Part shown: positions 17,385 to 25,574 of the stretch, one piece after another | How the letters are laid out: every line of letters begins with the position of its first letter | Numbering within the stretch: the stretch's first letter is position 1 | From: Dyadobacter tibetensis Y620-1 | GTDB taxonomy: Bacteria; Bacteroidota; Bacteroidia; Cytophagales; Spirosomataceae | Direction: 5' to 3' | NCBI RefSeq assembly: GCF_000566685.1 | Contig: NZ_AZQN01000005.1 | Coordinates: forward strand, 62,001-126,000 | Length of the DNA: 64,000 nucleotides | Position numbers and translations under genes: made by a program | The notes under the pieces: generated by a model | Told to the model about the DNA's origin: nothing | What the model saw: the letters and a program-made list of their open reading frames with translations, nothing else | The model's database searches: none

Positions 17385-18431
17385 TTAGTTATTCTCAGGA
17401 CGTAGGCTACGTACTGTTTTACCAGCTCTCCACATTTCAGACTCGCGAAGTTCGGCCAGCTCCTCTTCCAGCTTCACTCGGTAGTCAGGCTGAGAGTTGC
17501 GGGTAATCGAAATTTTGGCTTCGTTACCAGTCTTCACAGAATTGTAAAGTTGTTCGAAAACAGGCTTGGTAGCGTCACGGAAAGGCTTCCACCAGTCCAG
17601 GGCACCACGCTGAGCGGTAGTAGAACAGTTGGCATACATCCAGTCCATTCCGTTTTCGGCTACTAGAGGCATCAACGATTGAGTCAATTCTTCAACTGTC
17701 TCGTTAAATGCTTCCGATGGCGAGTGACCATTCGTGCGCAATACTTCATATTGAGCTGCGAAGATTCCCTGGATGGCACCCATCAAAGTACCACGCTCAC
17801 CTGTAAGGTCAGAAGTTACTTCGCGGTAGAAATCGGTTTCGAAAAGGTAACCAGAACCTACGCCGATACCCATGGCGATACATTTTTCGCGGGCTTTGCC
17901 AGTAGCATCCTGGAAGATAGCGAAAGAAGAGTTCAATCCTTTGCCCTCTACGAACAGACGACGAAGAGATGTTCCTGATCCTTTGGGAGCTACCAAGAAT
18001 ACATCTACGTCTGCTGGAGGAACGATACCTGTTTGATCTTTGTAGGTAGCGCCGAATCCATGCGAGAAGTAAAGGGCTTTTCCTGGAGTAAGGTGTTTCT
18101 TAACGGTAGGCCACAATTCAATTTGTGCTGCGTCAGAAAGAAGGTAGCAAATGATGCTTCCTTTAGAAAGAGCTTCTTCGATTTCGAAAAGAGTTTCACC
18201 AGGAACGAAACCGTCTGCTACTGCTTTGTCCCATGACTTACCGCCTTTACGCTGGCCAACAATTACGTTAAAACCGTTATCACGCATGTTTAGGCTTTGG
18301 CCTGGGCCCTGTACACCATATCCGATTACGGCGATGGTTTCAGTAGAAAGAATTTCACGCGCTTTCTCTAATGGGAACTCTTCACGGGTTACTACTTCTT
18401 CTTCGACCCCGCCGAAATTTAATTTTGCCAT
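17385..18431 (-). CDS. ilvC: ketol-acid reductoisomerase
   Basis: IlvC isomerises and reduces acetolactate or acetohydroxybutyrate with NAD(P)H and Mg2+. The Rossmann motif is IGYGVQGPGQSLNMRDNG, a variant of the classical GYGSQGHAQ form, followed by VGQRKGGKSW. Metal-ligand regions are SDLTGERGTLMGA and a later EELTQSLMPLV. The 348 residues fit the short (class I) form. It sits 63 bp after ilvN in the operon. Confidence 0.95.
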   Translation of the reverse strand: MAKLNFGGVEEEVVTREEFPLEKAREILSTETIAVIGYGVQGPGQSLNMRDNGFNVIVGQRKGGKSWDKAVADGFVPGETLFEIEEALSKGSIICYLLSDAAQIELWPTVKKHLTPGKALYFSHGFGATYKDQTGIVPPADVDVFLVAPKGSGTSLRRLFVEGKGLNSSFAIFQDATGKAREKCIAMGIGVGSGYLFETDFYREVTSDLTGERGTLMGAIQGIFAAQYEVLRTNGHSPSEAFNETVEELTQSLMPLVAENGMDWMYANCSTTAQRGALDWWKPFRDATKPVFEQLYNSVKTGNEAKISITRNSQPDYRVKLEEELAELRESEMWRAGKTVRSLRPENN

Positions 18432-18494
18432 TGGTTATTGATTGAATTATTGATTACTAATGAATTAAAAAACAATACTACTAAAAAATGCTTA

Positions 18495-19028
18495 CTACTG
18501 AATATATTCCCAGTTGGCCTCTGGCAGGTAGTCTACCAGTGTTTGGGGCGATTTGCTGACTGCCACCCTTCCCGAGCGTACAAACTCCAGGATGCCATGG
18601 GGCTTGATATAATCGAAAAATTCGAAAATTTCCTCTTCGGAGCCTGTTTTTTGAATAATGACATAGTTCAAATGCCAGTATACCACCCACGCTTTATGGA
18701 CTTTGTTGATGGTTTCGATATCGATGGGTTTGGCATCGATAGGGGTTGGGATTTTAAACAGGGCAATTTCATTGAAAGCGATGTCCTCGTTCAGGTACCC
18801 AAACACGGCCAGAACCTCGATGACTTTGCGTATCTGGCGAACCAGCTTCTCCACCGCTTCCCGGGAATCGTGGTGAATCACTATGGTAAAACGTGATATT
18901 CCTTTACGCTCGGTTTCCGATACGGTTAGGCTTTCTATATTGATGCGTCTACGGGTGAGAATGGTGGTGATTTTATTCAAAATCCCAAAGGTATTCTCAG
19001 TAAATACACATATGGTGTAGGTAGTCAT
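18495..19028 (-). CDS. ilvN: acetolactate synthase small (regulatory) subunit
   Basis: The 177-residue protein starts with an ACT domain, YTICVFTENTFGILNKITTIL, and IESLTVSETERKGISRFTIV, which binds valine in known homologues and tunes the large subunit. A C-terminal extension (EEIFEFFDYIKPHGILEFVRSGRVAVSK) is typical for IlvH/IlvN. It lies 61 bp after ilvB. The symbol ilvN or ilvH is a naming choice. Confidence 0.94.
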   Translation of the reverse strand: MTTYTICVFTENTFGILNKITTILTRRRINIESLTVSETERKGISRFTIVIHHDSREAVEKLVRQIRKVIEVLAVFGYLNEDIAFNEIALFKIPTPIDAKPIDIETINKVHKAWVVYWHLNYVIIQKTGSEEEIFEFFDYIKPHGILEFVRSGRVAVSKSPQTLVDYLPEANWEYIQ

Positions 19029-19089
19029 GTTGTTCTTGAATAATTATTGAAAATACTGAAGAGTAAGCCGTTATGGCATTCACTTCTGT

Positions 19090-20850
19090 CTATTCCAGTC
19101 TGATTTCCGAAACGCTGGCACCGGTAGGCACCATAGGAAATACATTTTCTTCTTTTTCCACCAATACTTCCAGCAGATAAGGCTTATCTGACGCAATCAT
19201 GGTATCGATTGAGGCCTGCAGGTCTTCGCGGTTTGCACAAGTATGTCCGTCGATACCAAAACCTTTAGCGATGGTGATAAAATCGGGGTTCTGCAGCTCT
19301 ACAAAGGAATAACGCTTTTCAAAGAACAGCTGCTGCCACTGCCTTACCATCCCCAGATAATTGTTGTTGAGGATAATAATTTTCACCGGAAGCCCACTTT
19401 GCGCAATGGTGCCAAGCTCTTGGAGCGTCATCTGAAAACATCCGTCGCCAATAATGGCCACAACCTCACGGTCGGGCGCACCCACTTTAGCGCCAAAGGC
19501 GGCTGGAAGTGCGTAGCCCATGGTGCCTAGCCCTCCGGAAGTAATAAATGAGTTGGCTTTTTTGAATTGGTAGTACCTGGCCGTCATCATCTGGTGCTGG
19601 CCTACATCGGCCACCATAATCGCCTCGCCATTGGTTTTATCGGAGAGTTTGCGAATTACCTCAGCCATTTTTATTTTTTCAGTGTCACCCGAAAGTTCTG
19701 GCGTGGTAATCTTCTCAAACTCCTCTTGTTCATATTTCTTAAACTCCGAGCGCCATTCCGAATGATCATTTTTATTCACCAAGGGAAGGAGCTGTTGCAA
19801 AACAATTTTTGCATCCCCAACTACTGGTGCCTCCGTCTTCATGATTTTGTTGATTTCGGCGGGATCAATCTCAATATGGACCACTTTAGCCTGTCGGGCA
19901 TACCGGCTCAGGTCGCCGGTTACCCGGTCGTCGAAACGCATGCCTACGGCAATGATGACGTCACACTGATTGGTAAGCACATTGGTGCCATAGTTGCCAT
20001 GCATTCCTAGCCAGCCTACATAATTAGGATGATCTACTGATACCGAAGACAAACCTAATAGGGTCGATGCCGCTGGTACATCTGTTTTCTCGATAAATTG
20101 CAGTAACTCTTCTTCTGCTTTGGCGATATTCACACCGTGACCAAAGAATAGGAATGGCTTTTTGGCCTCGTTAATGAGCTTTGCCGCGACCTGAATCTGA
20201 TCCGCTTTTGGGGCTAGCCGAGGGTGGTAGCTCAACAGTTTTTCACATTTCTTATAATTGAATGGCTTGCTCAGGAGCTCGTTCTGTGCATTTTTGGTAA
20301 TGTCGATCAACACAGGTCCTGGACGTCCGGACTTGGCAATATAAAATGCCTTGGCCATGATTTCAGGTATCTCGTCGGCGCGGGTTATCTGGTAGTTCCA
20401 TTTGGTGATCGGGATAGTGATACCAATGATATCGGTTTCCTGAAAAGCATCGGTACCCAGCAAGCTGGCGGCTACCTGACCTACAATACAAACCATAGGC
20501 GTGGAATCGATGATGGCATCGGCAATTCCAGTTACTAAGTTGGTCGCGCCTGGACCCGATGTTGCCAAACAAACCCCAACTTTTCCGGTAGTTCGGGCGA
20601 AGCCTTCAGCCGCATGGGAAGCGCCCTGTTCGTGGCGTACCAATATATGGTTCACTCGGTCTTGGTAGTCATATATGGCGTCATAGACGGGCATAATGGC
20701 ACCACCAGGATATCCAAATATGGTTTCTACTCCCTCGTGAATCAGCGCCTGGATCACGGCATGTGAGCCATTGATTAATTCGGGGGTGGTGGACGCTACG
20801 GCTTGTGGGTCCATTTCGGCTACGGCTGTTTGTTTTTCATTAAATTCCAT
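19090..20850 (-). CDS. ilvB: acetolactate synthase large (catalytic) subunit
   Basis: This ThDP- and FAD-dependent enzyme condenses two pyruvates, or pyruvate and 2-oxobutanoate. Visible motifs are the catalytic Glu in RHEQGASHAAEGFART, ATSGPGATNLVTGIADA, and the ThDP-Mg motif GDGCFQMTLQEL ... ILNNNYLGMVRQWQ. It has 586 residues, standard for the family. It begins 52 bp after ilvD, in the operon with ilvN and ilvC. Confidence 0.96.
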   Translation of the reverse strand: MEFNEKQTAVAEMDPQAVASTTPELINGSHAVIQALIHEGVETIFGYPGGAIMPVYDAIYDYQDRVNHILVRHEQGASHAAEGFARTTGKVGVCLATSGPGATNLVTGIADAIIDSTPMVCIVGQVAASLLGTDAFQETDIIGITIPITKWNYQITRADEIPEIMAKAFYIAKSGRPGPVLIDITKNAQNELLSKPFNYKKCEKLLSYHPRLAPKADQIQVAAKLINEAKKPFLFFGHGVNIAKAEEELLQFIEKTDVPAASTLLGLSSVSVDHPNYVGWLGMHGNYGTNVLTNQCDVIIAVGMRFDDRVTGDLSRYARQAKVVHIEIDPAEINKIMKTEAPVVGDAKIVLQQLLPLVNKNDHSEWRSEFKKYEQEEFEKITTPELSGDTEKIKMAEVIRKLSDKTNGEAIMVADVGQHQMMTARYYQFKKANSFITSGGLGTMGYALPAAFGAKVGAPDREVVAIIGDGCFQMTLQELGTIAQSGLPVKIIILNNNYLGMVRQWQQLFFEKRYSFVELQNPDFITIAKGFGIDGHTCANREDLQASIDTMIASDKPYLLEVLVEKEENVFPMVPTGASVSEIRLE

Positions 20851-20902
20851 GACTCGTATATTGATTAGTCTGATGAATTTTCAAGATATTATATCAAAGG
20901 GG

Positions 20903-22591
20903 CTATGCCTCGTCAGTTACACAGCCTTCGCTGGCCGACTTGACGGTGCGTATATAACGCCCTAGCATCCCTTTGGTGAATTTGGGCTCGGGCTGAACCC
21001 AAGCGGCCTTTCTTTGGGCTAATTCTTCGTCGGACACATGGAGCTTTAATTCCCGGGTGTCTGCGTCGATGGTGATAAGGTCTCCGTCTTTTACCAGGGC
21101 AATGGGGCCACCATCGAATGCTTCGGGGCAGATATGTCCTACCACAAAGCCATGGGTACCTCCCGAGAATCGGCCGTCGGTAATTAAAGCGATCTTATCG
21201 CCCAGGCCTGCGCCCATAACGGCGGAAGTAGGCTTAAGCATTTCCGACATGCCTGGGCCCCCTTTTGGCCCGGCATTCCGAATTACGACTACCTGCCCTT
21301 CTTTAATCTCTCCTTTGGCCAGGGCGTCGATAATCTCCGATTCGTGCTCGCAAATCTTCGCTATTCCTTCGAAGCGCATGCCCTCTTTACCAGTGATTTT
21401 GGCCACCGAGCCTTCTGGAGCCAGATTGCCGTAAAGGACCTGAATATGTCCCGAAGGCTTGATCGCCTTCTCTATAGGGAATACAATTTTTTGAGCTTCG
21501 AAATCCAGGGAAGGAACATCAGCCAGGTTTTCTGCCACAGTCTTTCCTGTTACGGTAATACAGTCGCCATGAATTAACCCCTTTCCGAATAGATACTTCA
21601 TCACGGCTGGTACGCCTCCTATTTCCAGCATATCTTCCATGTAATATTTGCCGCTAGGTTTCAAGTCGGCAATAAATGGGACGCGATCTGAAATGGTCTG
21701 GATGTCGTCTAAGGTAAGCGGAATTCCCGCAGCACGGGCGATAGCCAGGTAGTGCAGGGTAGCGTTTGTAGAGCCGCCCAGGGCCATGACCACTGTCAAG
21801 GCATTTTCTAAGGATTTACGGGTAATGATCTCCTTAGGGGTAATATTAAGTTCCAGAAGTTTTTTCATGGCATGGCCAATCTTGCGGCACTCCTCTTTCT
21901 TGCCCTCGTGGGTGGCAGGGTAGCTGCTTCCAAAAGGAAGGCTTAGGCCCATGGCTTCAATAGAAGAGGCCATGGTGTTGGCAGTATACATCCCGCCGCA
22001 GGCCCCCTGCCCGGGGATAGAGTTCTGAATTACTCCTTTAAAGTCTTCGTCGGAGATATTATTGGCAAATTTTTGGCCTAAAGCTTCAAATGCCGATACG
22101 ATATCTAGTTTTTTCCCTTTATAATGTCCGGAACGAATGGTTCCACCATATACCATAATGGCGGGACGGCCGATACGCGCCATGGCCATAATGGCGCCAG
22201 GCATGTTTTTGTCGCAGCCTACCACGGCGATTACGCCATCGTACCACTGAGCAGAAACTACGGTTTCGATCGAGTCGGCAATGATGTCGCGGCTGGGTAG
22301 GGAGAAACGCATCCCATCGTTACCATTGGTCATCCCATCGGATACGCCTATGGTGTTAAATATTAGCCCTATCATATCATTATCGGCCTGAACCCCCTGC
22401 TTGACATACACGGAAAGTCCATTTAGATGCATGTTACAGGGGTTGCCCTCATAGCCTGTGCTGGCGATGCCGATCTGGGGCTTGGCAAAATCTTCTTCCT
22501 TTAGACCAATGCCGTATAGCATGGCCTGTGCTGCTGGATTGGTGACTTCCTGTGTAAGGGTCTTTGAAAACTTATTTAATTCGTTCGCCAT
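20903..22591 (-). CDS. ilvD: dihydroxy-acid dehydratase
   Basis: IlvD dehydrates the dihydroxy acids to the 2-oxo acids of valine and isoleucine. Three conserved cysteines for the Fe-S cluster are seen: C52 (GNPCNMH), C126 ([10 protein letters not shown]) and C198 ([13 protein letters not shown]). [19 protein letters not shown] near the C-terminus carries the active-site Ser. The length of 562 is standard. It is the first gene of the ilv operon and is preceded by the attenuator and palindrome-promoter region. Confidence 0.96.
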   Translation of the reverse strand: MANELNKFSKTLTQEVTNPAAQAMLYGIGLKEEDFAKPQIGIASTGYEGNPCNMHLNGLSVYVKQGVQADNDMIGLIFNTIGVSDGMTNGNDGMRFSLPSRDIIADSIETVVSAQWYDGVIAVVGCDKNMPGAIMAMARIGRPAIMVYGGTIRSGHYKGKKLDIVSAFEALGQKFANNISDEDFKGVIQNSIPGQGACGGMYTANTMASSIEAMGLSLPFGSSYPATHEGKKEECRKIGHAMKKLLELNITPKEIITRKSLENALTVVMALGGSTNATLHYLAIARAAGIPLTLDDIQTISDRVPFIADLKPSGKYYMEDMLEIGGVPAVMKYLFGKGLIHGDCITVTGKTVAENLADVPSLDFEAQKIVFPIEKAIKPSGHIQVLYGNLAPEGSVAKITGKEGMRFEGIAKICEHESEIIDALAKGEIKEGQVVVIRNAGPKGGPGMSEMLKPTSAVMGAGLGDKIALITDGRFSGGTHGFVVGHICPEAFDGGPIALVKDGDLITIDADTRELKLHVSDEELAQRKAAWVQPEPKFTKGMLGRYIRTVKSASEGCVTDEA

Positions 22592-22618
22592 GGTTTATGA
22601 ATAGGATAAAAATAAAAA

Positions 22619-22646
22619 CACCTCAGTCGCCGTGGTGAGTGAGGTG
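22619..22646 (-). terminator. ilvD attenuator terminator hairpin
   Basis: In the minus direction CACCTCA, a 14-nt loop and TGAGGTG form a 7-bp stem followed by TTTTTATTTTT. It lies between the leader peptide and ilvD. GTGAGTG (22676-22670) can pair with CACTCAC (22641-22635), which spans the 5' arm and loop, as antiterminator. Confidence 0.82.
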
Positions 22647-22672
22647 CAGGTATATGATATAAGCCTTCCCAC

Positions 22673-22723
22673 TCACGCTTGTGGCGTGACTACGAGTAGT
22701 AGGTGTGGGATAATGATCTGCAT
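22673..22723 (-). CDS. ilv leader peptide, 16 aa (MQIIIPHLLLVVTPQA)
   Basis: A 17-codon frame has eight regulatory codons: Ile x3, Leu x3 and Val x2 in MQIIIPHLLLVV, exactly the three products of the pathway. Downstream TCACGC pairs with GCGTGA around CACAA, and TCCCAC with GTGGGA outside it. Both pairings sequester the GTGAGTG segment needed for the antiterminator, so stalling at the Ile, Leu or Val codons should favour readthrough. This is a textbook attenuator architecture; translation is not proven. Confidence 0.85.
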   Translation of the reverse strand: MQIIIPHLLLVVTPQA

Positions 22724-22745
22724 TTCTAAGCGTAATTTTAATTGG

Positions 22746-22761
22746 TAGCGAAATTTCGCTA
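22746..22761. promoter_or_regulatory. 16-bp perfect palindrome TAGCGAAATTTCGCTA upstream of ilv leader
   Basis: The core GCGAAATTTCGC (22748-22759) is identical to the one upstream of the leu leader and sits at the same distance, 19 nt, from the CTTTG of the proposed -7 box. Here the symmetry extends to 16 bp. It is a candidate operator for a dimeric regulator of both units, or a 5' RNA element. Confidence 0.65.
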
Positions 22762-22778
22762 TTCTGTGTTTGCTGTTA

Positions 22779-22810
22779 CAAAGTAGGGAGGTAACTTTTT
22801 ATTTTCCAAA
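22779..22810 (-). promoter_or_regulatory. putative ilvD promoter
   Basis: On the minus strand TTTG (22810-22807), 20 nt, then CTACTTTG (22786-22779) resembles the Bacteroidota promoter. The CTTTG-to-palindrome distance equals that at leuA. The transcript would include the palindrome, the leader peptide and the attenuator. Confidence 0.55.
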
Positions 22811-22832
22811 TAATAAAGGAATTTTTTGATTG

Positions 22833-22847
22833 AAAACTTCGATAAAT
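22833..22847 (-). promoter_or_regulatory. 15-mer shared with the leuA upstream region
   Basis: ATTTATCGAAGTTTT (minus strand) is identical to 5045-5059. It is 12 bp further from the -7 box than at leuA, close to one helical turn, as expected if it binds a protein on the same face of the DNA. Confidence 0.4.
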
Positions 22848-22919
22848 ACCAAATGATTATGAATAGGAGGATGGTTTAAGGAAAAGAATTAATTTTGTTT
22901 TCTTAAATCATCAGAGACT

Positions 22920-23723
22920 ATGCTAACAACAGAATCGAGCTCAAAATATAATGATCTTGAGAAAATGTCGGTCAGCGACATTATACATTCCATCAACCAG
23001 GAAGATGAAACCGTTCCCGGGGCGGTGCGCAGGGCCTTGCCGCAGATCGAGGCACTAATTAGCCAGATAGAGCCCCGGATGAAAGCCGGGGGCCGGATAT
23101 TCTATATAGGGGCCGGCACCAGTGGCCGGCTGGGAATATTGGATGCATCCGAGTGTCCTCCCACATTCGGGGTGTCACCAGGCCTGGTTGTAGGCCTTAT
23201 CGCCGGGGGCGACCATGCCATCCGCAACGCAGTAGAAAATGCAGAGGACGATTGGAACCAAGCCTGGATCGATCTTCAGGCCTATAAGCCTACTGCTCAA
23301 GATACCCTTATAGGTATTGCAGCTTCGGGGCGTACTCCTTATGTGATCGGGGGGCTCAATGAGGCTCAGAAGGCAGGTATGCTTACCGGCTGTGTAGTCT
23401 GTAATCAGGGCTCGGCTGTGGCCATGGCGGCCCAATATCCCGTTGAAGTGGTGGTAGGTCCAGAGTTTTTAACGGGAAGTACCCGTATGAAATCGGGAAC
23501 GGCACAGAAACTGGTCCTTAATATGATTACTACAGCGGCCATGATTCGCCTGGGGAAGGTGAAAGGAAATAAGATGGTGGACATGCAGCTGACCAATGAA
23601 AAGTTGGTAGGAAGGGCTATCGGGATGATTATTGACGAGCTCGATGTCTCTCCCGACGAGGCGGCGTCACTCTTAGATGAGCATGGGAGTGTCAGAGCCG
23701 CTATAGAGGCCGTCCGCAAATAA
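22920..23723 (+). CDS. murQ: N-acetylmuramic acid 6-phosphate etherase
   Basis: MurQ splits the lactyl ether of MurNAc-6-phosphate to give GlcNAc-6-phosphate in peptidoglycan recycling. The 267-residue protein shows the SIS domain with GAGTSGRLGILDASECPPTFG, IAASGRTPYVIGGL and GPEFLTGSTRMKSGTAQKLVLNM, all MurQ signatures. The start ATG at 22920 gives the usual N-terminus. It is divergent from ilvD and ends at a bidirectional terminator. Confidence 0.93.
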   Translation: MLTTESSSKYNDLEKMSVSDIIHSINQEDETVPGAVRRALPQIEALISQIEPRMKAGGRIFYIGAGTSGRLGILDASECPPTFGVSPGLVVGLIAGGDHAIRNAVENAEDDWNQAWIDLQAYKPTAQDTLIGIAASGRTPYVIGGLNEAQKAGMLTGCVVCNQGSAVAMAAQYPVEVVVGPEFLTGSTRMKSGTAQKLVLNMITTAAMIRLGKVKGNKMVDMQLTNEKLVGRAIGMIIDELDVSPDEAASLLDEHGSVRAAIEAVRK

Positions 23724-23744
23724 AGATGCATTTCTGAATAAAGC

Positions 23745-23781
23745 CAGAAGGCCGCTACCTGAAATAGGTGTCGGCCTTCTG
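23745..23781. terminator. bidirectional terminator between murQ and MDR gene
   Basis: CAGAAGGCCG (23745-23754) pairs perfectly with CGGCCTTCTG (23772-23781), extended inside by ACCT/AGGT. It sits between two converging genes. Confidence 0.8.
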
Positions 23782-23783
23782 TA

Positions 23784-24794
23784 TTATATGGTTAGTACGA
23801 TTTTGCCGAATTGTTGACCCGACTGCATATATTGAAGTGCAGCTTCAGCCTCTTCCAAAGGAAACATCCGGTCGATGATGGGCGTGATACGATGCTGAGT
23901 AATTAAGGCAATCATATCGGCAAATTCTGCTTCGGTGCCCATGGTCGTGCCTAAAATATTAAGTTGTTTAAAGAATACCTTGGCGGGGACAATATTGGTA
24001 ATATTTCCACTGCCTCCCCCATAAAAGCAGATCCGTCCTCCAGGAGCGGCTAGCCCTATCAGGTGTGCAAATCCCGCACCACCGGCGCTATCGATGATCA
24101 CATTAAAATACCCGGTCTTGGGTCCTTTCGTTTTTACAAGAAGGTCTCGGTACCAGGTTGGATTTTTGTAATTGATGCCTCCTTTGGCACCCATTTCCAT
24201 AACCCTGGCTATTTTTTCCTCCGAGCCGGAGGTTACCCATACCTCCGCACCCGAAGCGATAGCCATCTGTACGACCAAAAGGGCCACCCCACCCCCTGCA
24301 CCAGTTACCAAAACCTTATCCGCAGGTGAGAAACCGGCCCGGGAGAAAAGTGCCCGGTATCCAGTAAGGCCTGCCAAAGGCAGGGCCGCGGCTTGCTCAA
24401 AGCTAAGATGAACCGGTTTCCTGACCAGATAGCGTGCCTCTACCTTCAGATATTCGGCAAAAGTCCCGGCGTCGGGCATACCCAGAATCTTATGGTTTGC
24501 CGAATAATAGGCCGGGTTATCTCCCCATTGGTGTGAGGGGTTGATCATTACTTCTTGATTTAGCCAGCTGTTAGCCACACCTTTGCCTAGCTCACAGACC
24601 ACCCCAGCCCCATCGGAGCCCATTACCAAAGGGGTGGTAATCCGGGGGTATAAACCCTTCTGAATCCATAGGTCCCGGTGATTAAGGGCGGCGGCATTGA
24701 GACGGATAAGTACTTCCCCTGGCAAAGGTTCTGGCCTGCCTATCGTTTGTAGCTGCAGAGGCTCTCCTACCTTATCAAGTACTGCGGCTTTCAT
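23784..24794 (-). CDS. zinc-type alcohol dehydrogenase-like (MDR superfamily) oxidoreductase
   Basis: The 336-residue medium-chain dehydrogenase/reductase has a GroES-like N-terminal domain (LIRLNAAALNHRDLWIQKG, GSDGAGVVCELG) and a nucleotide-binding domain with VLVTGAGGGVALLVVQMA. The glycine pattern and lack of structural-zinc cysteines fit a quinone-reductase-like branch. The substrate is unknown. Confidence 0.85.
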   Translation of the reverse strand: MKAAVLDKVGEPLQLQTIGRPEPLPGEVLIRLNAAALNHRDLWIQKGLYPRITTPLVMGSDGAGVVCELGKGVANSWLNQEVMINPSHQWGDNPAYYSANHKILGMPDAGTFAEYLKVEARYLVRKPVHLSFEQAAALPLAGLTGYRALFSRAGFSPADKVLVTGAGGGVALLVVQMAIASGAEVWVTSGSEEKIARVMEMGAKGGINYKNPTWYRDLLVKTKGPKTGYFNVIIDSAGGAGFAHLIGLAAPGGRICFYGGGSGNITNIVPAKVFFKQLNILGTTMGTEAEFADMIALITQHRITPIIDRMFPLEEAEAALQYMQSGQQFGKIVLTI

Positions 24795-24935
24795 AGCTAG
24801 TTTATTTTAAGGTCCTGATTAAAGATACAAATTAAACTTTATACTAGGGCGAAGTCCATAAAATTCGTGATGCTTATTGTCACCAATTAATTAAGAATTG
24901 GTATATTAGGGGTAATCAGTGTATTTAACACCTCT

Positions 24936-25574
24936 ATGACTTCTAATAATAATTCTATTGCTGTAATCTTTGATGATCATCAAATGTTTGCGGAGACTTT
25001 ATCGGCATTATTGGAGCGTTTGGGAATTTTTTCGATCTGTAAATATTTTACTGAAGAAAAAGCTCTGCTTAGCTTCTTTCTTAAGGAAGGAGAAACACAT
25101 CAACTATTTTTTTTCGTTGACTATTATTTGCAGGATAAGCATACCCTTCCGATAATCAACGATGCGCGTAGATTGAATAAGAATATTTTTATTATCGTGG
25201 TCAGCAGTGTCACGGATCCTTTGTCAATACAAAATATACTTTCTCTTAAGCCCGATGGTTTTCTCAGTAAAAGCAGTGGGGTGAGTGAAATTTTAGAATG
25301 TATCAGGATATTAGAGGGGAAGGAGCAGTATATCAGCCCCCTTATTAAGGAGTATATTCAGGACACGGATGCGCAGGTATCTTCCACCTTTACCGTCCGG
25401 GAGATCGAAATGTTAATTTATTTTAATCAAGGTTATTCAATCGCCGAAACTGCCGAGAAGGCCCATCTTAGCAAGCATACCATTGTGGCGCATCGCAGAC
25501 GTATGATGGAAAAATCGGGATGTAAGTCCATAGGAGAATTATTAGCTTATGCTCGAAAGCGAGCCATTATATAG
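24936..25574 (+). CDS. LuxR/NarL-family response regulator
   Basis: The receiver domain spans residues ~8-125 with acidic pocket D13/D14, phospho-acceptor D62 (FFVDYYLQD), S90-S91 near the switch Ser/Thr position and K112. A LuxR-type helix-turn-helix covers residues ~148-205 (FTVREIEMLIYFNQGYSIAE, HLSKHTIVAHRRRMMEKSG). The gene runs towards the histidine kinase gene and overlaps its 3' end by 8 bp, so the two are convergent rather than in an operon. Confidence 0.9.
   Translation: MTSNNNSIAVIFDDHQMFAETLSALLERLGIFSICKYFTEEKALLSFFLKEGETHQLFFFVDYYLQDKHTLPIINDARRLNKNIFIIVVSSVTDPLSIQNILSLKPDGFLSKSSGVSEILECIRILEGKEQYISPLIKEYIQDTDAQVSSTFTVREIEMLIYFNQGYSIAETAEKAHLSKHTIVAHRRRMMEKSGCKSIGELLAYARKRAII

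Noticed and set aside
22746-22761. Palindrome as a terminator
   Set aside because: There is no T run and the loop-less AATT centre makes a weak hairpin; conserved spacing to the promoter suits an operator or leader element better.
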